Assembly (NCBI GenBank): GCA_028819945.1
Contig: JAPPKQ010000178.1
Span: 4,540 to 14,319, forward strand
Reading direction: 5' to 3'
Source: a bacterium
Lineage (GTDB): Bacteria > Actinomycetota > Acidimicrobiia > Acidimicrobiales > CATQHL01
DNA length: 9,780 bases
The number at the start of each line of letters is the position of its first letter. Position 1 is the first letter of the stretch. Shown here piece after piece: positions 1-5,862 of this stretch. Position numbers and translations under genes: made by a program. Below the pieces are notes generated by a model, which saw nothing but the letters and a program-made list of their open reading frames with translations, had not been told where the DNA came from and made no database searches.

Positions 1-192
1 CTCCCGCCGGGACCGACGACGGGGCCTGGGAGGAATGCTGAAACGGCGAGGCCCCCAGCGGCTCGGCGGCTTGCGCCGGTCGGCTTCTCGGGGCCTCCCG
101 CCGGGACCGACGACGGGGCCTGGGAGGAATGCTGAAACGGCGAGGCCCCGAGTAGCTTTCCGGCTTGCGCCGGTCGGCTTCTCGGGGCCTCC
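1..192. repeat. Two tandem copies of a 94-bp hairpin-forming repeat
   Basis: Positions 1-94 and 95-188 are the same unit at an exact 94-bp period, and the match continues to 192 before it breaks. I count 88 of 94 positions identical. All six differences fall inside one 11-base stretch (56-66 versus 150-160). The array starts at the first base of the window, so more copies may lie to the left. In the second copy GAGGCCCCGAG (142-152) and CTCGGGGCCTC (181-191) form a perfect 11-bp inverted repeat. Nested inside it is a 5-bp stem (160-164 with 169-173) whose loop reads GCAA on the minus strand, a GNRA tetraloop. A third inverted pair, CCTCCC/GGGAGG, lies at 94-99 and 122-127. The first copy has one mismatch in the outer stem and a 4-bp inner stem. 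I do not recognise the family. It could be a structured RNA read from the minus strand, an intergenic palindromic repeat, or a minisatellite. Confidence 0.85.
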
Positions 193-548
193 GTTCGAAT
201 CGTCTCCAGCGGCCGGGCCACCCCGCAGAGGTGGTCCGTCTCCTCCGATCCGCCCCGATCTCTACCGATGGCCGCAGCCTCCGGCGGTTCCGGTTCGGTT
301 CGGAGCAGACCCGCCTGCCTTGCGGCCGGCGGACCCGCTACCGGTTCCTGTTGCCAGGTTCCGGCGGATCCGATCCTGGCCGAACCCTCCGCCCGCCTCC
401 GCCGGAGCCGCTTCGCACCGGTTGCCCGGTTCTCTGCGTTTCCTGCGGGCTCCTCTCCTCGCGGCAAGGAGCAAGGCAGGTGATTCGGTTGAGTGTGAGT
501 TTGGCAAGGGGCCCGCGGGCCTGCAATCGCGAATTGCCCGAATCGAGG

Positions 549-580
549 GAAATCCCCAGAATTTCGGGAGAAATCCCCAG
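549..580. repeat. Direct repeat GAAATCCCCAG, 21 bp apart
   Basis: The 11-mer GAAATCCCCAG occurs at 549-559 and again at 570-580, exactly 21 bp apart, or about two turns of the helix. The bases between include AATTTCGGG, which makes this one of the most A/T-rich spots in the window. The spacing is what one expects when a dimeric protein, or two protomers on one face of DNA, bind tandem sites. The sequence does not name a regulator. The nearest gene (phosphodiesterase) ends toward this site rather than starting from it, so any controlled transcript would have to run left on the minus strand or start outside the known genes. Confidence 0.4.
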
Positions 581-591
581 TTCGACCCGCG

Positions 592-636
592 CTGTCAACA
601 GGGTTGCAGACAGTTGTCAACGAACTGCTCAACAGG
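592..636. promoter_or_regulatory. Cluster of TCAAC motifs with an interrupted palindrome
   Basis: TCAAC occurs at 595-599, 617-621 and 629-633. The first two are extended to TGTCAAC (593-599 and 615-621, 22 bp apart), and the first and third to TCAACAGG. Positions 611-627 form an interrupted palindrome, CAGTT-N7-AACTG, with the smaller palindrome GTTGTCAAC at 613-621. Read on the minus strand these motifs give TTGACA at 620-615 and 598-593, which matches a sigma-70 -35 box. I see no good -10 hexamer 16-18 bases beyond either. This could be an operator or promoter region for a leftward transcript through the 94-bp repeats, or chance. No gene start lies close by. Confidence 0.3.
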
Positions 637-697
637 AGGCCGGGAGGTGGCGGCAGACTCGCCTTCCTCGCCAGTGCGCGAGGCTCCCGGGATGACC

Positions 698-1438
698 TCA
701 CCAGGAGCCGCGTGCCTCCAGGACCCGGCGCAGGACGCTCGGTCTGTCGGTCATCAGACCGTCCACCCCCAGATCCAGCAGCCGGCGCATGTGGCCGGCA
801 TCGTTCACGGTCCACACGTGGACCTGCAGCCCGCGCCGATGCGCCGCCTCCACGAACCTGCGATCCACCACCGCCCGCCCCTCGATGTGGGCCGGCACCT
901 GCACGCAGCCGGCGGCCCCTGCCCGAACCGGAAGGGGAACCCCGCGCGATCGCAGCCACAGCCGCGCCACTCCGAGCGGCCCCAGACTCCGGCAGACCTC
1001 CGGTCCCAGGATCCTGCCCAGGCGTGCGGTCCGGCGGGCTTTGAACGAACCGAAGCAGACACGCTCGACCATTCCCAGGTCACGCACGAGCCGGGCCAAG
1101 GGTTCCACGACCTCGTCGCACTTCGGGTCGATGTTGAAACGAACCGATTCCCAGGCACCCAGGACGTCGGCCAGGCGCGGCACCGGTTCGACGCCATGCA
1201 CCCGGGCGGCGGAGACCTCCGCCCAGTCGAGATCGGCGATCCGGCCGCTGCGGTCGGTCAGTCGGTCGAGCACGGGATCGTGGAAGGCCACGACGACGCC
1301 GTCGGCGGTGAGCCGGGCGTCGGTCTCCAGGTACCGGAACCCCAGGCTGACCGCCCGTTCGAATGCGGCGAGGGTGTTCTCCGGGGCCTCGTAGCCACCG
1401 CCCCGGTGCGCGAAGGCCAGAGGCCCGTCATGTCGCAG
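698..1438 (-). CDS. Glycerophosphodiester phosphodiesterase (cytosolic, UgpQ-like)
   Basis: This enzyme hydrolyses glycerophosphodiesters to glycerol 3-phosphate and an alcohol, recycling phospholipid head groups. The GDPD family is recognisable throughout. Near the N-terminus are HRGG (catalytic His11), PENTLAAFE and the metal/catalytic block ETDARLTADG followed by FHD (Glu38, Asp40, His53). FNIDPK follows near residue 101, where many relatives have Glu instead of Asp. The C-terminal barrel strands are VHVWTVND and GVDGLMTDRP. There is no signal peptide or membrane segment, so it should act in the cytoplasm. Length is about 246 residues, normal for the family. The start is a problem: no in-frame ATG, GTG or TTG occurs between the HRGG motif and an ATG at 1615 inside the divergent pyruvate kinase gene. 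I use the CTG at 1438 because it gives the usual N-terminus, but it has no clear ribosome-binding site. The function is secure; the start is not. Confidence 0.88.
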   Translation of the reverse strand: MRHDGPLAFAHRGGGYEAPENTLAAFERAVSLGFRYLETDARLTADGVVVAFHDPVLDRLTDRSGRIADLDWAEVSAARVHGVEPVPRLADVLGAWESVRFNIDPKCDEVVEPLARLVRDLGMVERVCFGSFKARRTARLGRILGPEVCRSLGPLGVARLWLRSRGVPLPVRAGAAGCVQVPAHIEGRAVVDRRFVEAAHRRGLQVHVWTVNDAGHMRRLLDLGVDGLMTDRPSVLRRVLEARGSW

Positions 1439-1574
1439 GTAAGGCGCCGGCTCGGAGATGGCGCGGAGGATAGCGATGCCGGTAGCCTGCTGAGGAGATG
1501 AGAGGTCGACGTCGCTTGTGCGCGCACGGGTGGGTGCACGACCTGGACATCCGCCGGGTTGCGGAAGGACCGCA

Positions 1575-3056
1575 ATGATCGGCGACCGGCGGCGTACGAA
1601 GATCGTCGCCTCCATCGGGCCCGCCTCGGAGAGTCCCAGAGTCCTGGCGCGACTCATGGGTGCCGGCATGGACGTGGCCCGCCTCAACCTCTCCCACGGC
1701 TCGCTCGACGCCTCCCTCGATCTCTACGAGCGCATCCGCGGCGTGGCCCGTTCCGAGGGGCGCGAGCTCGGCATCCTGGCCGATCTGCCCGGCCCGAAGA
1801 TCCGCGTCGCACCGCTTCCCCGCGGTGGCGCCATGCTCGAGCAGGACGCCGAGGTGATCCTCCGGCCCGGGCACACGGCCAGTGAAGGCCGGGTACTCGA
1901 GGTGGACTACGAACGCCTGCTCGACGATGTGCAGGTGGGCGACCTCGTCGGTCTGGCGGACGGCCAGATCCTCATCGCGATCCGGTCCGCCGGCGAGGCC
2001 GAACTGCGCGGCCAGGTGGTCCACGGCGGGTTGCTGCGCGGCCGGCCGGGGTTCTACATCCCGGCCGACCGGCTCAGCCTCGCCACGCCGACCGAGCGGG
2101 ACGTCCGCTACGCCGAGGCATTCGTCGAAGCCGGCGTCGACTTCATCGGCGTGTCGTTCGTACGCGGGCCCGATGATCTGCGCGCGCTGGGAACCGCGCC
2201 ACCGCCGGCCGGGCCTCTGCTGATCGCCAAGATCGAGACGCGCCCTGCCGTGGAGAACATCGACGCCATCATCAACGCAGCCGACGCCATCATGGTGGCT
2301 CGGGGCGACCTGGGCATCGAGTTCCCGATCGAGTATCTGCCCCACCTGCAGAAGGACATCATCCGGCGCTGCATCGCCGGGGGTCGCCCCGCCATCACCG
2401 CCACGCAGATGCTGGAGTCCATGATCGAGTCGCCGGTGCCGACCCGCGCCGAGGCGTCGGACGTGGCGAACGCCGTGTTCGACGGATCCAGCGCAGTCAT
2501 GCTGTCCGCGGAGACGGCCATCGGCGTCGACCCGGTGCAGGTCGTCACCACGATGGCGCGGGTCGCCCAGGAGGCGGACCTCCGCTTCGACCACACCGGC
2601 TGGGCCGAGCACATCACGCAACTGCACATGATCAACTCCGACCAGAGGTCGCGGTCGGTCACCGACGCCATGACGACGGCGGCCTCCCGGGTCGTGGAGG
2701 AGGTCGACCTGGCGGCACTCATCTGCGTCTCGGGCAGCGGGTTCACGGTTCGATCCATGGCCCGGTTCCGCCCCCGCGTCCCGGTGCTCGGCTTCAGCGC
2801 CGATCCCCGGACGGTGCGCCAGTTGACGTTGAGTTGGGGCGTGGAGCCCATCTGCCTGGCCAGCGAGATCGCCTACGAATCGCGGGTGGCCGACGCGGTG
2901 CAGGCCGCCACCGAACTCGGCCACGTCCGCGCCGGCGATCTCGTCGCCGTGCTGGCCGGCATCAACCCGGCGATGCGCAGCACCGACGTGCTGCGGCTGC
3001 TGCAGGTTCCCGAAGATCTGGGAGAACTCCGTCGCGCCCCCCAGCCGGCGCGATAA
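1575..3056 (+). CDS. pyk: Pyruvate kinase
   Basis: Pyruvate kinase transfers phosphate from phosphoenolpyruvate to ADP, the last step of glycolysis, in the cytoplasm. The 493-residue protein is full length. Visible in order are TKIVASIGPAS (8-18); MDVARLNLSHG (32-42) with the substrate-binding Arg36, Asn38 and Ser40; LADLPGPKIR (68-77); the B domain; LIAKIE (216-221) with catalytic Lys219; VARGDLG (241-247) with the metal-binding Asp; and TATQMLESM (275-283), which includes the conserved active-site Thr276. PTRAE and DVANAVFDG follow, then a C-terminal PK_C domain ending near GINPAMRSTD. I chose ATG 1575 because GGAAGGA at 1563-1569 sits 5 bases upstream and TKIV falls at the normal place; an in-frame GTG at 1518 would add 19 poor residues. 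It is divergent from the phosphodiesterase (136-bp gap) and is the first gene of a plus-strand run. Confidence 0.97.
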   Translation: MIGDRRRTKIVASIGPASESPRVLARLMGAGMDVARLNLSHGSLDASLDLYERIRGVARSEGRELGILADLPGPKIRVAPLPRGGAMLEQDAEVILRPGHTASEGRVLEVDYERLLDDVQVGDLVGLADGQILIAIRSAGEAELRGQVVHGGLLRGRPGFYIPADRLSLATPTERDVRYAEAFVEAGVDFIGVSFVRGPDDLRALGTAPPPAGPLLIAKIETRPAVENIDAIINAADAIMVARGDLGIEFPIEYLPHLQKDIIRRCIAGGRPAITATQMLESMIESPVPTRAEASDVANAVFDGSSAVMLSAETAIGVDPVQVVTTMARVAQEADLRFDHTGWAEHITQLHMINSDQRSRSVTDAMTTAASRVVEEVDLAALICVSGSGFTVRSMARFRPRVPVLGFSADPRTVRQLTLSWGVEPICLASEIAYESRVADAVQAATELGHVRAGDLVAVLAGINPAMRSTDVLRLLQVPEDLGELRRAPQPAR

Positions 3057-3146
3057 TGCGGTCGGCAGCCGGATGAGCCGGCGGGAGGCCGCGGCGGGCG
3101 CGTCCCGTTCCGAGGCCTGCCGAGAGCCGGCCGGCAAGGAGCGCAG

Positions 3147-3593
3147 GTGAGCGACATCCCTATTTCGCTGAGTTCGTCGGGTCCGCCGGAGACCGTGCTC
3201 GACCCCGAACCCACCGAGGCACTCACCGCTCTGGCGCGCGCCCTGGCCGCGGCCGACTCGGAGAGGCGCGCCCTCATCAGTGACGTCGTCGCCCGCTTCC
3301 CCCAGTTCCTCGAGGGCTGGGCTCGGCTGGGCAGCGAGGCCCGGGACACCGTGGAGGCCTACGCCTGCTTCCGGGTGGGCTACCACCGGGGCCTCGACAG
3401 GCTCCGGCGCAGCGGCTGGCGCGGATCGGGCTACGTGCGCTGGAACCATCCCCACAACCGGGGTTTCCTGCTGGCGCTCGCCGGCCTGGCCCGCACCGCG
3501 GCGGAACTGGGGGAGTGGGAGGAGGCGCAACGCTGCGAGCACTTCCTGCACCAGCTGGATCCCCGATTGCCGCCGGAGGGATTCGATTCCTAG
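3147..3593 (+). CDS. DUF3151 domain-containing protein
   Basis: This 148-residue soluble protein belongs to the actinobacterial DUF3151 family, whose biochemical role is unknown to me. Typical family features are visible: FPQFLEGWARLGSEA (51-65), the AYACFRVGYHRGLDRLRRSGW block (71-91) and NHPHNRGFLLALAGLARTA (100-118). These read as a mostly helical, TPR-like fold. The first 25 or so residues are variable. The GTG start at 3147 has AAGGAG at 3136-3141, five bases upstream, which decides the start. It lies 90 bp after pyruvate kinase, and its 3' end overlaps the next gene. From memory, DUF3151 genes in Streptomyces and relatives sit next to fructose-bisphosphate aldolase, so a second glycolytic neighbour here is notable. 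The family call is firm; any link to glycolysis is inference from position. Confidence 0.9.
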   Translation: MSDIPISLSSSGPPETVLDPEPTEALTALARALAAADSERRALISDVVARFPQFLEGWARLGSEARDTVEAYACFRVGYHRGLDRLRRSGWRGSGYVRWNHPHNRGFLLALAGLARTAAELGEWEEAQRCEHFLHQLDPRLPPEGFDS

Positions 3594-4248
3594 CCCGCCG
3601 CCGACGGGGTTCAGCGGCGCCGTGCTCGCCGGCGGCAGCAGCAGGCGGATGGGCCACGACAAGGCCTTCGCCTCCTTCGAGGGCCGTCCGCTCGCGGAGA
3701 TCGCCCGCTGCGCCCTCGTCGAGGCCGGGGCGGTCGAGGTGCTCAGCATCGGCGGCGACGAGGCCCGCCTGGCCGCGTTGGGGTTCACCGCGATACCCGA
3801 CGATGCCGCCGGAGAGGGTCCTCTGGGAGGGCTGCTGACAGCACTCCGGGCGGCCACCGCGGACTGGGTCGCCGTGCTGGCCACCGACCTGCCCCACGCC
3901 AGCGCGGCGACCGTGCGCGAGCTGCTGGCGCACACCGGCGACGGCAGCGATGCCGTGGTCCCGCTGCTGGACGGACGCCCGCAGCCGGCTCACGCCGTCT
4001 GGCGGCGCGACTGCAGGGAGTTGCTCGAGCCGCCCTTCGCGGCCGGTGAGCGCCGGCTGCGACAGGCGCTTCACCACGTGCGCACCCGCCTGGTCACCGT
4101 GTGCGATCCCGAGAGCCTGTGTGACGTCGACACACCGGAGGATCTGCAGTCTTTGAACGCCCCGCCGTCCCAGGCGTCCGGCACGGTGGCGGGCCGCCCG
4201 ACCGATCCTGCCGGCGCCCGATCCGGTGCGTCGCGGCGGAGCGCCTGA
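3586..4248 (+). CDS. mobA: MobA-like molybdenum cofactor guanylyltransferase
   Basis: MobA-type enzymes transfer GMP from GTP to molybdopterin, making the guanine dinucleotide cofactor of enzymes such as formate dehydrogenase and nitrate reductase. The nucleotide-binding signature VLAGGSSRRMGHDKA lies at the N-terminus. It is followed by DDAAGEGPLGGLLTAL, VLATDLPHA with the metal-binding Asp, DGRPQPAHAVWRR, and DVDTPEDLQSLN near the end. A Ser/Ala/Gly/Arg-rich tail of about 30 residues follows and is unusual. No ATG, GTG or TTG lies in frame just before the first strand. The nearest options are ATT at 3586, five bases after GGAGGG (3575-3580), and GTG at 3622 inside VLAGG, which would truncate the first beta-strand. 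I prefer ATT, which overlaps the end of the DUF3151 gene. A related NTP transferase such as CobY or MocA cannot be excluded. No other molybdenum gene is in the window. Confidence 0.85.
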   Translation: MPSPPPTGFSGAVLAGGSSRRMGHDKAFASFEGRPLAEIARCALVEAGAVEVLSIGGDEARLAALGFTAIPDDAAGEGPLGGLLTALRAATADWVAVLATDLPHASAATVRELLAHTGDGSDAVVPLLDGRPQPAHAVWRRDCRELLEPPFAAGERRLRQALHHVRTRLVTVCDPESLCDVDTPEDLQSLNAPPSQASGTVAGRPTDPAGARSGASRRSA

Positions 4249-5423
4249 TGGAGGACTCCGGAACCCCGAACGGCTACGAACTGGTGGAGGGCGAGGCTCG
4301 CCTCGCCGAACTCGTCGCCGAGGCGAGCACGGCGCCCGGCTACGCGCTCGACACCGAGTTCCACCGGGAGCAGACCTACTTCCCCCGCGTCGGCCTCGTG
4401 CAGCTGGCCTGGGGGGATCGAGTGGTTCTCCTCGATCCGGTGACCACTTCGCTGAAGCCTCTGGTCCAACTCCTCGACAGTCCTGCCACGGCGATCATGC
4501 ACGCCCCCGACCAGGATCTCGAGATCCTGCGGCAGGTCGTCGGGCGGGTGCCGGCTCGCCTGATGGACACGCAGACCGCGGCGGGATTCTGCGGTCTGCG
4601 CTCGGCCTCCCTGCGTGACCTGCTCGCCCGCTTCCTGGATGTCGACGTGGCCAAGGGCGACCGGCTCACGGATTGGCTGCGACGGCCCCTGCAGCCGGAG
4701 CAGCTCGCCTATGCGGCGGCCGACGTGCGCCACCTGCCACCCCTCTGGGCGGCCCTGCAGGCCCGCCTGGAGGCCAGCGAGCGCCTGGAGTGGTGCGAGG
4801 AGGAGTGCGAGCGGTTGCGCCTCCGTCAGTCGGCCCCGCGCCGCCCCGAGGACGCCTGGCTGCGGGTGCGGGAGCTGCGCAGGCTGCCGAGACGCTCTCA
4901 ACCGTTGGCGATCGCGGTGGCGGCGTGGCGTGAGCGGCGCGCCGCGCAGTTGGACATCCCGGTCCGCTACGTGCTCAGCGACCTGGCACTGGCCGCGGTC
5001 GTGCAGGCGGCTCCGGACTCGGTGGGCGCCCTCGCCGCGGTGCGGGGCGTGGACGGCCGTGCGATGTCGGGGGCGGCAGGCAACGAGCTGCTCGAGGCCA
5101 TCGCCCAGGCGCGCCGCAGCCCACCACGCGTGCCCCGCAGGACGAAGGGTCCCGACAGGTCGCACCTGCAGCCGGTCGTGGCTCTCGTGTCCGCGTGGCT
5201 CTCGCAGGTCGCCCGCGACGACGACCTGGATCCCGCCCTCGTGGCGACGCGGGCCGACCTGACCTCGTTTCTGGACGGCGAGCCGGACGCGCGGCTCGCC
5301 GGCGGCTGGCGCTACGAGCGCTACGGCTCACGTGTCGAGGAGTTGCTGGCCGGCAATGCCGCAGTCGCACTCGAGCCCGACGGGAAGCTGCGTCTCGAGA
5401 AGCGCTCGGGACGGCCGCTGTGA
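4248..5423 (+). CDS. rnd: Ribonuclease D (3'-5' exoribonuclease with HRDC domain)
   Basis: RNase D trims the 3' ends of tRNA precursors and other small RNAs. The 391-residue protein has the DEDDy exonuclease fold first: LDTEFHRE (Asp35, Glu37), IMHAPDQDLEIL (Asp90), the KGDRLTDWLRRPL block (136-148) and YAAADVRHL (Tyr155, Asp159). An HRDC domain follows at about 208-285 (WLRVRELRRL, then AVAAWRERRA). A second, weaker helical region at about 305-365 fits the second HRDC-like module of RNase D. Length is normal for the family. ATG 4248 overlaps the previous stop by one base (TGATG), so translation is probably coupled to mobA. All four acidic catalytic residues and the tyrosine are present, so it should be active. 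Confidence 0.95.
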   Translation: MEDSGTPNGYELVEGEARLAELVAEASTAPGYALDTEFHREQTYFPRVGLVQLAWGDRVVLLDPVTTSLKPLVQLLDSPATAIMHAPDQDLEILRQVVGRVPARLMDTQTAAGFCGLRSASLRDLLARFLDVDVAKGDRLTDWLRRPLQPEQLAYAAADVRHLPPLWAALQARLEASERLEWCEEECERLRLRQSAPRRPEDAWLRVRELRRLPRRSQPLAIAVAAWRERRAAQLDIPVRYVLSDLALAAVVQAAPDSVGALAAVRGVDGRAMSGAAGNELLEAIAQARRSPPRVPRRTKGPDRSHLQPVVALVSAWLSQVARDDDLDPALVATRADLTSFLDGEPDARLAGGWRYERYGSRVEELLAGNAAVALEPDGKLRLEKRSGRPL

Positions 5424-5481
5424 GCCGCCGGGAGTGCATCGACCGAGCCCCGGCAGGCCTCCTGCTGAAGGTCGGGCGGCA

Positions 5482-5625
5482 ATGATGGAGATGAACGTGA
5501 CCAGCGCACTAGAGTTGTTGATCCCGCGGGAACGCGCGGTGGTCGTGGCGTTCCTCGCACAACAGACAGAGCCGGGCGCCCGTGGTACGGCGCTCGGCAC
5601 ATCGAGTTCGGAGTTCTGGTTGTGA
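5482..5625 (+). CDS. Small ORF of unknown function, coupled to the next gene
   Basis: This is a 47-residue ORF beginning MMEMNVTSALELL and ending in SSSEFWL. It starts 58 bp after RNase D. ATG 5482 has GAAGG at 5467-5471, ten bases upstream; ATG 5485 and ATG 5491 are alternatives. The stop TGA overlaps the GTG start of the following gene by four bases (GTGA, 5622-5625), a classic sign of translational coupling. The middle (LIPRERAVVVAFLAQQ) could form a short amphipathic helix. There is no cysteine and no signal peptide. Third positions are mostly G or C, though less strongly than in the large genes. I do not recognise the product. It may be a real small protein or a leader ORF that controls translation of the next gene. 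Confidence 0.45.
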   Translation: MMEMNVTSALELLIPRERAVVVAFLAQQTEPGARGTALGTSSSEFWL

Positions 5626-5786
5626 AGAAGGGACGCCACCGGCGCTACGAGGAAGCCCGAGCGCTGAAGCAGACCAGCGACGGGTTCGACGCGCTGTTCG
5701 AGGACGACGAGGAGCCCTGCCCCGAGTGCGGGGCGCTCCCGGGCCACGACTGCCGGTCCTGGTGCGCGCACAGCTCGGACGCCTAG
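5622..5786 (+). CDS. Small four-cysteine (zinc-ribbon-like) protein
   Basis: This 54-residue protein has a basic N-terminus (MKKGRHRRYEEARALK), an acidic middle (FEDDEE) and a cysteine cluster, CPECGALPGHDC, followed by SWC. The cysteines are at 33, 36, 44 and 48 (CxxC-x7-CxxxC), with histidines at 42 and 50, consistent with a single zinc site. The CPxCGAxPGxxC pattern resembles small zinc-finger segments that I recall in other actinobacterial and actinophage proteins. GTG 5622 has GGAG at 5610-5613, eight bases upstream, and overlaps the previous stop. The codons are strongly G/C-ending. It is the last gene of the plus-strand run before a convergent CLC gene. The function is unknown; nucleic-acid binding is a guess based on the basic end and the putative zinc site. 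Confidence 0.7.
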   Translation: MKKGRHRRYEEARALKQTSDGFDALFEDDEEPCPECGALPGHDCRSWCAHSSDA

Positions 5787-5825
5787 AGCCACCAGACCGT
5801 TCACCCTGCCGCCCGCCAGATCCGA

Positions 5826-5840
5826 CGCCTCCCCGAGGCG
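5826..5840. terminator. Possible bidirectional terminator hairpin
   Basis: Between the convergent stops at 5786 (plus) and 5863 (minus), CGCCTC-CCC-GAGGCG forms a 6-bp, all-paired stem with a 3-base loop. The location suits termination from both sides. No T-tract follows on either strand, so it is not a canonical intrinsic terminator. G+C-rich actinobacteria often use such hairpins, but chance is also possible at this composition. Confidence 0.3.
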
Positions 5841-5862
5841 CCGCCTGCGACAGCCGAGCCCC

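Larger units (their letters stand above)
193..697. other. Intergenic region without a convincing gene
   Basis: About 500 bases separate the tandem repeat from the end of the phosphodiesterase gene. Open frames exist on both strands, as expected at this G+C content, but their translations are Arg/Pro/Ser-rich and match no family I know. Positions 193-470 are G+C-rich with recurring CCGGTT. From about 480 to 640 the composition becomes less GC-rich and short repeats appear (listed separately). A frame beginning with GTG at 480, after AAGGAG at 466-471, runs to a stop at 695. Its codons (many ending in T or A, plus AGG and TTG) do not look like those of the neighbouring genes, so I do not call it. 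A weak hairpin (216-222 with 230-236) is also present. Confidence 0.6.

Noticed and set aside
1..192. CRISPR array or integron attC sites
   Set aside because: The unit is 94 bp with no separate unique spacers, and the GTTRRRY/RYYYAAC ends of attC sites are absent.
193..202. GTTCGAATC resembling a tRNA T-loop
   Set aside because: The flanking bases do not form the 5-bp T-stem and no acceptor, D or anticodon arm can be built around it.
285..431. Recurring CCGGTT (290, 341, 418, 426)
   Set aside because: Spacing is irregular and the hexamer is common in G+C-rich DNA.
480..695. A 71-codon frame with GTG after AAGGAG
   Set aside because: Codon choice (T/A third positions, AGG, AGT, TTG) is unlike the other genes, the product is Arg/Ser-rich without a recognisable pattern, and it contains the small repeats.
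35..1501. A 488-codon plus-strand open frame over the repeats and opposite the phosphodiesterase
   Set aside because: The Pro/Arg-rich translation has no known domain, includes the 94-bp repeats, and its second half is antisense to a clear enzyme gene.
1428..3935. A very long minus-strand open frame opposite pyk, DUF3151 and mobA
   Set aside because: It is antisense to three well-recognised genes, its translation is low-complexity and matches no family, and long antisense frames are expected at this G+C content.
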